Positions 53,395-62,571 of a stretch of DNA of 64,000 nucleotides are shown here, piece after piece; positions within the stretch are counted from its first letter, which is position 1, and each line of letters begins with the position of its first letter. Below the pieces are notes generated by a model. The model had not been told where the DNA came from. It saw only the letters and a list, made by a program, of their open reading frames with translations, and searched no databases. This stretch comes from Candidatus Galacturonatibacter soehngenii. Its GTDB lineage: Bacteria; Bacillota; Clostridia; Lachnospirales; Lachnospiraceae. The DNA is taken from the NCBI RefSeq assembly GCF_008830185.1, contig NZ_WAGX01000004.1, forward strand, positions 806,001-870,000, given 5' to 3'. The translations under genes and the position numbers were made by a program.

Positions 53395-54717
53395 CTATTT
53401 TACTTTCTGAGATTTTAAATATACAGGAACTTCATATAATAGCATTGCAATCCAGCCACAGGCACAAGCATAGGCAATTCCTTTAAAGCCAGCCACTGGT
53501 ATTAATAAATAAACAAAGACAACTCGAAATACCATTTGAATACTGGTTGAATAAAAAGTTACTTTCATATTACCCATTCCTCTAAAATAACCCTGAATCC
53601 AATTTGTAAAAGCAGGAAACAAATAAAAAAATGCCATGTATCTTAGATAACTGCTTCCTAATACAATTACATTACTAGCTGGATCACTCACAAATAATCC
53701 CATAACATTTTTTGCAGAAAAGAACACTACAAGAACTAAAAATAACCAGTAAAAAAGTTCTATTACCAAACTCTTTTTAAACGCTTCTTTTATTCGAGAC
53801 GTCTTTTTTGCTCCTCTGTTTTGTGCAATACATACAGTCATTGCCTGTGCAATGCTTTGTTGTGGGATAAATGCAAAATCATCGACACGATTTACTGCAT
53901 TAAAAGCTGCTATACCATCAATTCCCAATGGATTCACCGCTCCTTGTACAAAAACTTTTCCGATTTGTAAAACCGTTTGTTGCATTGCGCTAGCCCAACT
54001 ATAATGAATCGTTTTCCCAATTAATGATTTGTCAAATATCATTTCTTTTAAACCTAGATGAATAAAAGGCATTTTTTTATAAATATATACGATACATAAA
54101 ATACATGAAACTGATTCTGCTATGATAGTAGCGAATGCCGCTCCAACGACTCCCATTTGCATACCTGCAACGAATATAATGTCTAACCCTGCATTAATGA
54201 CTGCAGAAATAATCAAAAAATAAATAGGGGTTTTGGAATCTCCGATGCTTCTTAATGCTGCCGCATATACATTATAAAAGAACGTAAAAATCAAACCAAT
54301 AAATATTATTCTTAAGTAGTTAGTTGCCATTATTAGAACTTCTTCTGGTGTATGGATGATTCGTAGTATAAACGGAGCAAAAATGAAACCTAAAATCGTA
54401 ATCAGAATGGTAAAAAAACTACCAGCAATTATAGTAGTTGATATTTCTCTCTTTAATTTATCAAAATCCTTTGCCCCATAAAACTCACTCATAAGTACAG
54501 ATGCACCTAAACAAATTCCAATGATAAAAAAGATAACTATATTCATGATAGGATTCGATGTTCCAACTGCAGCCAATGCTTCTTCGCCCGCATATCTTCC
54601 TACAATGATAGAGTCTACTGCATTATAAGTTAACTGAAAAATATTCCCTAAAATCATGGGAACTGCAAACCCAATCATTTGTTTTGTAATATTTCCTTCC
54701 GTCATATTTGACTGCAT
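53395..54717 (-). CDS. MATE-family multidrug efflux pump
   Basis: 440 residues from ATG 54715-54717 (MQSNMTEGNITKQMIGFAVPMILGN), which has AGGAGG upstream; a longer frame adds 26 residues without a site. About 12 helices, with the N-terminal NIFQLTYNAVDSIIVGRYAG loop typical of the family. Cation coupling (Na+ or H+) cannot be told. Separated from icd by a terminator. Confidence 0.92.
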   Translation of the reverse strand: MQSNMTEGNITKQMIGFAVPMILGNIFQLTYNAVDSIIVGRYAGEEALAAVGTSNPIMNIVIFFIIGICLGASVLMSEFYGAKDFDKLKREISTTIIAGSFFTILITILGFIFAPFILRIIHTPEEVLIMATNYLRIIFIGLIFTFFYNVYAAALRSIGDSKTPIYFLIISAVINAGLDIIFVAGMQMGVVGAAFATIIAESVSCILCIVYIYKKMPFIHLGLKEMIFDKSLIGKTIHYSWASAMQQTVLQIGKVFVQGAVNPLGIDGIAAFNAVNRVDDFAFIPQQSIAQAMTVCIAQNRGAKKTSRIKEAFKKSLVIELFYWLFLVLVVFFSAKNVMGLFVSDPASNVIVLGSSYLRYMAFFYLFPAFTNWIQGYFRGMGNMKVTFYSTSIQMVFRVVFVYLLIPVAGFKGIAYACACGWIAMLLYEVPVYLKSQKVK

Positions 54718-54746
54718 AACAATCCTCCTAAATATCCTATTACCAT

Positions 54747-54781
54747 AAAAAACGCTTCTACCATAAGGCACAAGCGTTTTT
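54747..54781 (-). terminator. Terminator after icd
   Basis: On the minus strand AAAAACGCTT, a loop and AAGCGTTTTTT. Lies just past the icd stop and before the MATE gene. Confidence 0.8.
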
Positions 54782-54813
54782 AAGAGAAACGGCAAATATT
54801 CGCTTCAACTTGT

Positions 54814-56022
54814 TTATAGTATTTGCTCTAATGTAGTACGTACTGCTTTAATAAAGCCTTCACTACTTAGTGTAGTTGGATTTTTAATTGATGTAATCAA
54901 TGCCAAATCTTTTGTCATCTTTCCATCTTCTATTGTCTGAACACATGCTTGTTCTAACTTATCTGCAAATTGTATCAAAGCATCATTCTTATCCAACTCA
55001 CCACGTTTTCTAAGCGCACCAGTCCATGCAAAAATAGTAGCAACAGAGTTGGTAGATGTTTCTTCGCCTTTTAAGTGCTTATAATAATGTCTTTGAACCG
55101 TTCCATGTGCCGCTTCGTATTCATAATAACCTTCTGGTGATACTAATACAGAAGTCATCATCGCAAGTGATCCAAATGCAGAAGATACCATATCACTCAT
55201 AACATCACCGTCATAGTTTTTACATGCCCAGATAAAGCCGCCTTCTGCCTTCATGATTCGTGCTACTGCATCATCAATTAAAGTATAGAAATATTCAATA
55301 CCAGCCTCTTCAAAGGCTTTTGCATACTCGTTATCAAAGATTTCCTGAAAAATATCTTTAAATGTATGATCATATTTTTTAGAAATCGTATCTTTTGTTG
55401 CAAACCACAGATCTTGCTTTGTATCAAGTGCAAAAGCAAAGCAGCTTCTTGCAAAGCTCTCTATTGAATCGTTTAAATTATGCATTCCTTGTAAAATACC
55501 TGCACCACTAAACTCATGAATCAATTCTTTTATTTGTGTTCCATCTTCCGCTGTAAATACAAGTTCAGCCTTCCCTTTTGAAGGAACCTTTATTTCAGAT
55601 GCTTTATACACATCTCCATAAGCATGCCTTGCAATCGTGATTGGTTTTTTCCAGTTTCTAACGCAAGGCTCAATCCCTTTTACGATAATTGGTGCACGAA
55701 ATACGGTACCATCCAATATGGCACGAATGGTTCCATTTGGACTCTTCCACATTTCTTTTAATGTGTATTCTTTCATTCTTGCGCCATTAGGTGTAATGGT
55801 TGCACATTTTACAGCAACTCCATATTCTTTGGTAGCTTGCGCTGCATCCACAGTCACCTGATCGTTTGTCTCGTTTCTATACTCAAGTCCCAGATCATAA
55901 TATTTTGTATTGAGTTCAATAAATGGATGAAGCAATTCATCTTTTATCATTTTCCAAAGAATCCTTGTCATTTCATCTCCATCCATTTCCACAAGTGGGG
56001 TTGCCATTTTAATTTTTTCCAC
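54814..56022 (-). CDS. icd: NADP-dependent isocitrate dehydrogenase (eukaryote-like subfamily)
   Basis: Converts isocitrate to 2-oxoglutarate, giving NADPH. 402 residues of subfamily II (dimeric, eukaryotic type), recognised by [26 protein letters not shown] and [16 protein letters not shown] (substrate serine). Start GTG at 56020-56022 with AGGAGG; a later ATG ([12 protein letters not shown]) is also possible. Downstream of a hairpin and the GntR gene, on the same strand as citrate synthase. Confidence 0.95.
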   Translation of the reverse strand: MEKIKMATPLVEMDGDEMTRILWKMIKDELLHPFIELNTKYYDLGLEYRNETNDQVTVDAAQATKEYGVAVKCATITPNGARMKEYTLKEMWKSPNGTIRAILDGTVFRAPIIVKGIEPCVRNWKKPITIARHAYGDVYKASEIKVPSKGKAELVFTAEDGTQIKELIHEFSGAGILQGMHNLNDSIESFARSCFAFALDTKQDLWFATKDTISKKYDHTFKDIFQEIFDNEYAKAFEEAGIEYFYTLIDDAVARIMKAEGGFIWACKNYDGDVMSDMVSSAFGSLAMMTSVLVSPEGYYEYEAAHGTVQRHYYKHLKGEETSTNSVATIFAWTGALRKRGELDKNDALIQFADKLEQACVQTIEDGKMTKDLALITSIKNPTTLSSEGFIKAVRTTLEQIL

Positions 56023-56050
56023 GCTAATGTCCTCCTAATAATTCGTATTC

Positions 56051-56085
56051 TATAACAATTCCCTCTTGATTCAAGAATTGTTATA
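56051..56085 (-). other. Dyad between the GntR gene and icd
   Basis: TATAACAATTC and GAATTGTTATA, an 11-bp inverted repeat with a 13-base loop, 29 bases before the icd start. It could be a hairpin in the transcript or a regulator site. Confidence 0.5.
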
Positions 56086-56781
56086 TTACTCTTCTGCTTG
56101 TTTCAAAATATTTTCTAGTCCATAATCACTAATATTTTTAATGGTATTCATAATATGCTCATTTGCCAAGACTTCCGCCTTGTCTGGGTTCTTTTCCCTT
56201 AAAGCTTCCACAATTTTTTTATGTTCATCATTTGTTTTTACTACCCTTGTATCCGAGGAAAGTGTAATTTTTCGTACACGTTGCACATAATGATGAAAGT
56301 CAGAAAGCATATGATGTAATTGCTTGCTATTAGAAGCTTTATAGATAACTTCATGAAATTTGTTATCTAGTTCTAATACTTGTTCATAGTGTTTTCTTTG
56401 AGCATGAAATTCAAACAGATAAGTAATCTCCTCTAATTCCTCAATCTGTTCTGTTGTAATATTCTCTGTTGCCCATCTAGCACTTAACCCCTCTAATAAA
56501 GAACGAATGATATAAATATCTTTGATATCTTTTGCTGTTATTCCTGTAACATAAGCTCCTTTATTTGGAATAATATTTACCAATCCTTCCAATTCAAGTT
56601 GTCTTAATGCTTCTCTTACTGGAGTTCTGCTAACACCTAAGTCAAGAGCAATTGCAGTTTCTTTTAATTCTTCTTTTTGTTTGTATTTACCTGCTAATAT
56701 ATCCTCTCTGATTCGATTGAACACGCGCCCCCGTAAGGAGTATTTATCTGTAACTTCATTTTGAAGTTCGTGAATTGCCAA
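56086..56781 (-). CDS. GntR/FadR-family regulator (FCD domain)
   Basis: 231 residues: GntR winged helix (residues 15-75, GVSRTPVREALRQLELEGLV) and an all-helical FCD ligand-binding domain (90-220). The FCD class often binds carboxylates; the neighbours suggest citrate or a related acid. Start TTG at 56779-56781 with GGAGG eight bases upstream. Located between the Re-citrate synthase and icd genes. Confidence 0.92.
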   Translation of the reverse strand: MAIHELQNEVTDKYSLRGRVFNRIREDILAGKYKQKEELKETAIALDLGVSRTPVREALRQLELEGLVNIIPNKGAYVTGITAKDIKDIYIIRSLLEGLSARWATENITTEQIEELEEITYLFEFHAQRKHYEQVLELDNKFHEVIYKASNSKQLHHMLSDFHHYVQRVRKITLSSDTRVVKTNDEHKKIVEALREKNPDKAEVLANEHIMNTIKNISDYGLENILKQAEE

Positions 56782-56893
56782 GTTAAAATCCTCCCAACAA
56801 ATAAAATCTGGCTACCATTTGCTTAGAGTCTTATCAACCCTATGCTTTGATTAAATCGTCCTATTGCATATCATAAGAATACACTTTTATCTA

Positions 56894-56919
56894 ACGTTAA
56901 AATACAAAGTTTTTAACGC
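56894..56919. promoter_or_regulatory. ACGTTAAAA/TTTTAACGC dyad between citrate synthase and the GntR gene
   Basis: Two 9-base arms with an 8-base spacer. The last base pair is A-C rather than A-T. It resembles the dyad at 58379-58405 upstream of the citrate synthase gene. Confidence 0.5.
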
Positions 56920-56942
56920 CACTCTATCATAATAAAAGATTT

Positions 56943-58340
56943 CTACTTATTTTTCAATGCAATTCCTAATTTATTGCAAGTTTCTTCAATAATTGCAACT
57001 AACTCATCATCTGTCATGACAGTGACGCGTCCGCTTTCATATTCTTCGTCTACCCAATCTTTAATCACTTGAACTAAGGCTGAATTTTTATCAACCTGAC
57101 TATCTTTTGATAGTTTGTAATAGGTATTAATCCAATGGGCAATACCTGCCAGTCCTGAAGTATTTGAAACTGCTACCAGTACTGGTCTGTTTAGAAACTT
57201 TTCGGTATCAAAGATATTATAAATCTCTTCATTTTTAAGTAATCCATCCGCATGTATCCCTGCACGAGTTACATTGAAGTTTTTACCAACAAAAGGAGTT
57301 CTTTCAGGAATTTTATAACCAATTTCCTTTTCAAAATACTCTGCTAACTCTGTAATTACCGTTGTGTCCATTCCATCTAATGTACCTTTTAGTTGTGCAT
57401 ACTCAAATACCATCGCTTCAATTGGAGTATTACCTGTTCTTTCTCCAATACCAAACAATGAACAATTAATACCACAAGCTCCATAAAGCCAAGCCGTTGT
57501 AGAATTAGATACCGCCTTATAAAAATCATTGTGTCCGTGCCATTCAATCAATTCGGACGGAACACCTGCATGCGTAGTCAGTCCATATATAATTCCTTGT
57601 ACGGAACGTGGTATGACAGATCCTGCAAAGTTTACTCCATATCCCATGGTATCACAAGCTCGAATTTTAACTGGAATGTTATACTCTTCTTTTAACTTCA
57701 TAAGTTCAAGGCAAAAAGGTATCACAAAACCAAATATATCAGACCTTGTAATGTCTTCTAGATGACACCTTGGGCTTACCCCTGTTTCCAGACATTCTCT
57801 TATTACACTTAGATAATGATTCATAGCTTCTTTTCTTGTCATCTTCATCTTGTAAAAAATATGATAATCAGAACAGCTAACTAAGATACCTGTTTCTTTT
57901 AATCCGATTTCTTTTACTAACTCAAAATCTTTTTTATTGGCACGTATCCAGCTTGTAATCTCTGGAAATTCATATCCTCTTTCCATGCATTTATATACAG
58001 CATCACGATCTTTTTTACTATATAAAAAGAATTCACTTTGTCTGATGATTCCTTTTGGTCCCCCAAGTCTATGTAGATCATCGTAAATCCTTACAATCTG
58101 TTGCGTCGAATAAGGTGCTCTTGATTGCTGTCCGTCTCGAAAGGTTGTATCTGTAATCCAAATCTCCTCTGGCATATTATGAGGCACGATTCTATCGTTA
58201 AATGCTATTTTAGGCACCTCATCATATGGAAATAAATTTCGAAATACATTAGGCTTTTGTACATCTACCAGATTATAGATATGTTCTTCTAATTGTAATA
58301 AGTTTGTTTGACGGTTCATTTTTACTGATCTGTTTTCCAT
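56943..58340 (-). CDS. Re-type citrate synthase (isopropylmalate-synthase-like)
   Basis: Condenses oxaloacetate and acetyl-CoA to citrate with Re stereochemistry, the anaerobe-specific enzyme first found in Clostridium kluyveri. 465 residues with the DRE-TIM metallolyase core: TDTTFRDGQQSR, IRQSEFFLYS, RACDTMGYGVN, EWHGHNDFYKA and GIGERTGNTPIEA. The conserved N-terminal segment NVFRNLFPYDEVPKI fits Re-citrate synthase better than isopropylmalate or homocitrate synthase, and I lack a database check. ATG at 58340 with AAGAGA. With icd it forms an oxidative route to 2-oxoglutarate; aconitase is not in the window. Confidence 0.85.
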   Translation of the reverse strand: MENRSVKMNRQTNLLQLEEHIYNLVDVQKPNVFRNLFPYDEVPKIAFNDRIVPHNMPEEIWITDTTFRDGQQSRAPYSTQQIVRIYDDLHRLGGPKGIIRQSEFFLYSKKDRDAVYKCMERGYEFPEITSWIRANKKDFELVKEIGLKETGILVSCSDYHIFYKMKMTRKEAMNHYLSVIRECLETGVSPRCHLEDITRSDIFGFVIPFCLELMKLKEEYNIPVKIRACDTMGYGVNFAGSVIPRSVQGIIYGLTTHAGVPSELIEWHGHNDFYKAVSNSTTAWLYGACGINCSLFGIGERTGNTPIEAMVFEYAQLKGTLDGMDTTVITELAEYFEKEIGYKIPERTPFVGKNFNVTRAGIHADGLLKNEEIYNIFDTEKFLNRPVLVAVSNTSGLAGIAHWINTYYKLSKDSQVDKNSALVQVIKDWVDEEYESGRVTVMTDDELVAIIEETCNKLGIALKNK

Positions 58341-58378
58341 CTTTTCTCTTCTTTCTATTTAGATTAAGAATATATGTT

Positions 58379-58405
58379 ACGCTAAAATCAATAACTTTTT
58401 AGCGT
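58379..58405. promoter_or_regulatory. ACGCTAAAA/TTTTAGCGT dyad in the citrate synthase leader
   Basis: Perfect 9-bp inverted repeat with a 9-base spacer, between the predicted transcription start and the start codon. Candidate second operator or RNA hairpin. Confidence 0.55.
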
Positions 58406-58426
58406 ATTAACGTAAAATATTTTAGC

Positions 58427-58444
58427 ATTATTGTATACAATAAT
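58427..58444. promoter_or_regulatory. Candidate FadR/GntR operator in the citrate synthase promoter
   Basis: Perfect 18-bp palindrome ATTATTGTATACAATAAT overlapping the -10 box. TTGTATACAA-type sites are typical for FCD-class GntR regulators, and such a regulator is encoded just downstream of this gene. Confidence 0.7.
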
Positions 58445-58459
58445 ACCTTTAATTGTCAA
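58430..58459 (-). promoter_or_regulatory. Sigma-A promoter for the citrate synthase gene
   Basis: On the minus strand TTGACA (58454-58459) and, after 18 bases, TACAAT (58430-58435), or after 16 bases TATACA. The -10 region lies inside the 18-bp palindrome. Confidence 0.7.
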
Positions 58460-58503
58460 GTCGTATTTTATACTAAAATCATAAATAATTATGCAAGAGA
58501 TTT

Positions 58504-58541
58504 AAAAAAAGGCTTATCTGTACGATGTCACAGATAAGCCT
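58504..58541 (-). terminator. Terminator after treC
   Basis: On the minus strand AGGCTTATCTGT, eight-base loop, ACAGATAAGCCT (12-bp perfect stem), then TTTTTTT. Confidence 0.9.
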
Positions 58542-58556
58542 CTTGATAAAACAACT

Positions 58557-60200
58557 TTACCTTCTTTCATATACCAAAGTTTCGTATGGTTGTAACAGTA
58601 TTTTACCTTCTTTTTGTTGGTGTAGAGTGTAATTGCTAAGTAATAATTGATACCTCTTACAATCAAATTCACAATCCAATTGTATCTTGTCATGGCTAAA
58701 ATTATTGATTACAATAATCTGGTCTTGATCCGTATATCTTCGATATGCAAATACTTCTGGTTGCGACAGATACATAAAGTCAATCCTACCTTCTGCAATT
58801 ACTTCTTTTGTTTTTCTTAAGTGAATTAATTTTTTATAATAATGAAAAATGGAATTGCTATCTTCTTTTTGAGCCAGAGCATTTTTATCCCCTTCCATAG
58901 ATGGAATTAAAATCCATGGTTCTTTTTCAGAGAATCCTGCATACCTTTCATTTGACCATAGCATCGGAGTTCTTGCATTATCCCTTGACCTTGCCGCTAA
59001 AATCTCTAATGCTTCTTCCTTGCTCTTTCCTTGCTTTATCATTATTTCATAATAATTTAAACTTTCTACATCGCGGTACTGCTCAATCGAATCAAAGTAA
59101 GCATTGGTCATACCAAGTTCTTCGCCTTGATAAATATATGGAGTTCCTCTAAGAAGATGAATACTGGTTGCAAGCATTTTTGCAGATTCTTTCCAATACC
59201 TCTTATCATCTCCAAAACGTGAAACAACACGGGGTTGGTCATGATTGCACCAAAACACTGCATTCCATCCATTTTCTTTTTGCATACCCATCTGCCAATC
59301 CATCAGTATTTTTTTCAATGTGGGAATGTCTGGTTTGGTAACCTCCCATTTATCCCCATTTAGATAATCTACTTTAAGATGATGAAAATTAAAGCACATG
59401 GTGAGCTCTTTCTCTTCTGGCTTGGAATAGCGAATGCAGTTTTCAAGTGTAGTAGAAGACATCTCACCTACTGTCATCAGATCCTCTATCCCAGTATCCT
59501 TCACTAACTCTTTTAAGTACTCATGCACATTTGGACCGTCTGTATATAATCTTCTCCCGTCACCAAGCATATCATCTTCTAACACTTCAGGCTTTGAGAT
59601 TAAGTTAATCACATCAAATCGAAATCCTTTGATGCCTTTTGATTTCCAAAATAAAATTACTTGCTTTAGTGCATCTCGAACGCATTTATTATTCCAGTTC
59701 AAGTCAGCTTGCGTCACATCAAATAAATGTAAGTACCATTTACCAAGGTGTGGCACATATTCCCACGCTGAGCCTCCAAACTTTGACTCCCAGTTGGTAG
59801 GAGGCGTATCTTTGCTTCCTTCTTTGAATATATAGTAATCCTGATACTCCTTTTCACCATTTAGGGCACGCTTAAACCAATCATGTTTTGTTGAAGTATG
59901 ATTAAATACCATATCAAGCATAATGCCAATGTTACGTTGATCTGCTTCATCTATCAATTGCTCTAAATCTTTCATACTACCAAACAAAGGATCGATATTG
60001 AAATAATCTGCAATATCATATCCGTTATCTCTTTGAGGAGATACAAAAAATGGTGTAATCCAGATATAGTCAATTCCTAATTCTTGTAAATAATCCAATT
60101 GTTGAATTATCCCTTTTAAATCTCCAATTCCATCTTGATTGGAATCTTTAAAAGATCTTGGATATATTTGGTATATTACCTTATCTTTAAAATCTGACAA
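58557..60200 (-). CDS. treC: Trehalose-6-phosphate hydrolase (GH13)
   Basis: Splits trehalose-6-phosphate to glucose and glucose-6-phosphate in the cytosol. 547 residues. GH13 motifs: DMVFNHTS, GFRFDVIN (nucleophile Asp), VGEMSS (acid Glu) and WCNHDQPR. Among GH13 enzymes, oligo-1,6-glucosidase is similar; the adjacent trehalose-type PTS gene and TreR decide in favour of TreC. Start TTG at 60198-60200 with GGAGG eight bases upstream. 45 bases after treB. Confidence 0.9.
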   Translation of the reverse strand: MSDFKDKVIYQIYPRSFKDSNQDGIGDLKGIIQQLDYLQELGIDYIWITPFFVSPQRDNGYDIADYFNIDPLFGSMKDLEQLIDEADQRNIGIMLDMVFNHTSTKHDWFKRALNGEKEYQDYYIFKEGSKDTPPTNWESKFGGSAWEYVPHLGKWYLHLFDVTQADLNWNNKCVRDALKQVILFWKSKGIKGFRFDVINLISKPEVLEDDMLGDGRRLYTDGPNVHEYLKELVKDTGIEDLMTVGEMSSTTLENCIRYSKPEEKELTMCFNFHHLKVDYLNGDKWEVTKPDIPTLKKILMDWQMGMQKENGWNAVFWCNHDQPRVVSRFGDDKRYWKESAKMLATSIHLLRGTPYIYQGEELGMTNAYFDSIEQYRDVESLNYYEIMIKQGKSKEEALEILAARSRDNARTPMLWSNERYAGFSEKEPWILIPSMEGDKNALAQKEDSNSIFHYYKKLIHLRKTKEVIAEGRIDFMYLSQPEVFAYRRYTDQDQIIVINNFSHDKIQLDCEFDCKRYQLLLSNYTLHQQKEGKILLQPYETLVYERR

Positions 60201-60245
60201 TTCTTTTTCCTCCAGTTTGCCAAAACCCTATCACTTACGCTGTAA

Positions 60246-61658
60246 TTACATTCCCTTCTTCTTTCCTACGATTACGGTTAGTACAAAAGGTACAATAATC
60301 GCTATTAGCATGCATATGGTAAACAAAAGCATATACACAGGTTGTATGGATAAAACACCAGGTATTCCACCTACTCCAATTGCATTGGCTGTAACACTTC
60401 CGCCGACACATACAATTGCTGCGATTGCCGAACCTATCATACCACACACGAATGGAAACGCGTATTTTAGATTAACACCAAACATAGCTGGTTCTGTTAC
60501 ACCAAGATAGCAAGAGATAATTGCTGGTATATTGACTTCTTGCGCCTTAGCATTTTTCTTTTGCAAATAACTCATACCCAATACGGCTGAGCCTTGTGCT
60601 ATATTTGATAAGGCAATCATCGGCCATAACATAGTTCCGCCATAATCTGCAATCAATTGTAAATCAATTGCATTTGTCATATGGTGCAATCCTGTAATTA
60701 CAAGAGGTGCATACACAAATCCAAAAATAGCTGCAAATATAACTTTTACTGGTCCTGTAATTCCAGCATACACAACACTCGATATAACAGAGCCGATTTT
60801 CCAACCAATTGGTCCTAATATAAAGTGTGCTGCTATTACTGATAATAAGAGACTGCAAAATGGTACAACAATCATTGAAACTACCTGTGGCGTAATTTTG
60901 CGGAAAAACTTCTCTAGATACACCAATGTAAACGCTGCTAAAATCGCTGGTATTACTTGAGCTTGATACCCAATCATATTAATTTTAAAAAAACCAAAAT
61001 TCCAAAACGGTATGTCTGCTGCCGCTGTGCCAGCTACTCCATAAGCATTTAGCAATTGACCAGACACCAAGGTTAAACCAAGTATGATTCCAAGCATTTG
61101 AGTTGTACCCATCTTCTTTGTTACCGACCAGCATATTCCGACTGGTAACATATGAAACACTGCTTCACCAATTAGCCATAAAAAGCTATCAACCCCTGCC
61201 CAAAACTGACTTATATCAACAAGTGTCTTTGTTCCATTTTCAAATACGTATAAACTATCAATACAATTTCGAAAACCTAATATCAAACCTCCAACAATAA
61301 TGGCTGGTATCAAAGGTGCAAATATTTCTGCTATTGCTGTTACCGCTCGTTGCATCACATTTTGATTCTTCTTTGCTGCTTGCTTTACTTCATCTTTTGA
61401 TACGCCTTCTACTCCTGCTAGCGCAACAAAATCATTATAAAATTCCCCCACAGAATTACCTATAATCACCTGAAATTGTCCTGCTTGTGTAAAGGTACCT
61501 TTGACAACTTTCATTTCTTCAATCTTTTTAATGTCTGCCACCGAAGGGTCATTTAAGACAAACCTCATTCTTGTCACGCAATGAGATACTGCATTGATAT
61601 TGGACTTACCACCTATTAGTTCCAAAAGTTCCTTTGCATCCTTTTCATATTTACCCAT
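60246..61658 (-). CDS. treB: Trehalose PTS transporter EIIBC
   Basis: Imports trehalose and phosphorylates it. 470 residues: EIIB domain (1-85, phospho-Cys in SHCVTRMRF about residue 27) and EIIC with about ten helices, including GITGPVKVIFAAIFGF and the GVTEPAMFGVN loop. No EIIA domain is fused, so a glucose-type EIIA elsewhere must serve it. ATG with GAGGAG. Under two TreR-type operators. Confidence 0.92.
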   Translation of the reverse strand: MGKYEKDAKELLELIGGKSNINAVSHCVTRMRFVLNDPSVADIKKIEEMKVVKGTFTQAGQFQVIIGNSVGEFYNDFVALAGVEGVSKDEVKQAAKKNQNVMQRAVTAIAEIFAPLIPAIIVGGLILGFRNCIDSLYVFENGTKTLVDISQFWAGVDSFLWLIGEAVFHMLPVGICWSVTKKMGTTQMLGIILGLTLVSGQLLNAYGVAGTAAADIPFWNFGFFKINMIGYQAQVIPAILAAFTLVYLEKFFRKITPQVVSMIVVPFCSLLLSVIAAHFILGPIGWKIGSVISSVVYAGITGPVKVIFAAIFGFVYAPLVITGLHHMTNAIDLQLIADYGGTMLWPMIALSNIAQGSAVLGMSYLQKKNAKAQEVNIPAIISCYLGVTEPAMFGVNLKYAFPFVCGMIGSAIAAIVCVGGSVTANAIGVGGIPGVLSIQPVYMLLFTICMLIAIIVPFVLTVIVGKKKGM

Positions 61659-61675
61659 AGTGTTCCTCCTCTTAT

Positions 61676-61691
61676 ACTTGTTTAAACAAGT
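61676..61691. promoter_or_regulatory. TreR operator 1 (treB leader)
   Basis: ACTTGTTTAAACAAGT, a perfect 16-bp palindrome between the promoter and the treB start. Same core as the two others upstream. Confidence 0.85.
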
Positions 61692-61702
61692 TCTATATTT
61701 TA

Positions 61703-61731
61703 TTTATATCATGCTTGTTTAAACAAGTCAA
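61703..61731 (-). promoter_or_regulatory. Promoter for treB-treC
   Basis: On the minus strand TTGACT (61726-61731), 17-base spacer, TATAAA (61703-61708). The spacer contains TreR operator 2. Confidence 0.75.
61714..61727. promoter_or_regulatory. TreR operator 2 (treB promoter spacer)
   Basis: CTTGTTTAAACAAG palindrome lying between the -35 and -10 boxes of the treB promoter. Confidence 0.85.
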
Positions 61732-61763
61732 TCTCTATTTTCATTTCTGCTCCTTTTTTTACA

Positions 61764-61792
61764 TTGACTCTAATACTTTTCCCATTTATAAT
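61764..61792 (+). promoter_or_regulatory. Promoter for treR
   Basis: TTGACT (61764-61769), 17-base spacer, perfect TATAAT (61787-61792). Divergent from the treB promoter. Confidence 0.75.
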
Positions 61793-61802
61793 GAAATAAG
61801 AT

Positions 61803-61814
61803 TGTTTAAACAAG
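61803..61814. promoter_or_regulatory. TreR operator 3 (treR leader)
   Basis: TTGTTTAAACAA, the same core as operators 1 and 2, at about +4 to +15 of the treR transcript, implying autoregulation. Confidence 0.8.
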
Positions 61815-61829
61815 TTAGAAGGAGTCATT

Positions 61830-62561
61830 ATGCCAAAAAGTAAATTTGAATTAATTTATATAGATATCAAGAGAAAAATAGAATCACAGGAATACAATTA
61901 TCAAGATTTATTACCATCAGAAAATACTTTATCTAGAAATTATAAATGTACTAGAAATACAATAAGACGAGCCATCCAATCCTTAGTCAGCGAAGGTTAT
62001 GTTCAGACCATGCATGGAATAGGTGTAAGAGTTATTTATCAGCCAGTGGATCAAAATACCTTTACGATAGGAGGTATTGAGTCCTTTCAAGAATCTGCCG
62101 CCAGAAATCATAGAGAATCGAAAACGAAAGTAATACAATTTACAGAATTAATCGTAGATGAAAGAATTGCAAAACATAGCGGCTTTCCAATTGGCACCGA
62201 ATTGTATTACATACAACGCGTTCGTTACCTTGATGGAAAGCCGCTTATATTAGATATTAATATGTTTTTAAAATCTTTGATTCCAAATCTTACAAAACAA
62301 ATTGCCGAAAAGTCCATTTATGAATACCTGGAAAATGAACTTGGTATGTCTATTGTCACAAGTAAAAGAAAAGTGACCGTAGAAAGAATTACTGAAATTG
62401 ATGAAAAATACTTGGAGCTAAACGACTATAACTGCCTAGCAGTAATCAGCAATCAAACTTACAATTCGGATGGTATTTTATTTGAATACACCAAATCCAG
62501 ACATCGTCCTGACTATTTTTGTTTTCAAGATACTGCTACCAGAAAACGTACAAGCTCTTAA
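61830..62561 (+). CDS. treR: Trehalose operon repressor, GntR family
   Basis: 243 residues: N-terminal GntR winged helix (1-70, LLPSENTLSRNYKCTRNTIRRAIQ split by loop) and C-terminal UTRA effector domain (80-240). In Bacillus, TreR binds trehalose-6-phosphate and releases operators like those found here. ATG with GAAGGAG. Divergent from treB; convergent with the next gene, 10 bases apart. Confidence 0.92.
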   Translation: MPKSKFELIYIDIKRKIESQEYNYQDLLPSENTLSRNYKCTRNTIRRAIQSLVSEGYVQTMHGIGVRVIYQPVDQNTFTIGGIESFQESAARNHRESKTKVIQFTELIVDERIAKHSGFPIGTELYYIQRVRYLDGKPLILDINMFLKSLIPNLTKQIAEKSIYEYLENELGMSIVTSKRKVTVERITEIDEKYLELNDYNCLAVISNQTYNSDGILFEYTKSRHRPDYFCFQDTATRKRTSS

Positions 62562-62571
62562 AACCTTAAAA

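Noticed and set aside
59434-59835. 133-residue plus-strand frame opposite treC
   Set aside because: Antisense shadow of a GH13 enzyme whose motifs are intact on the minus strand.
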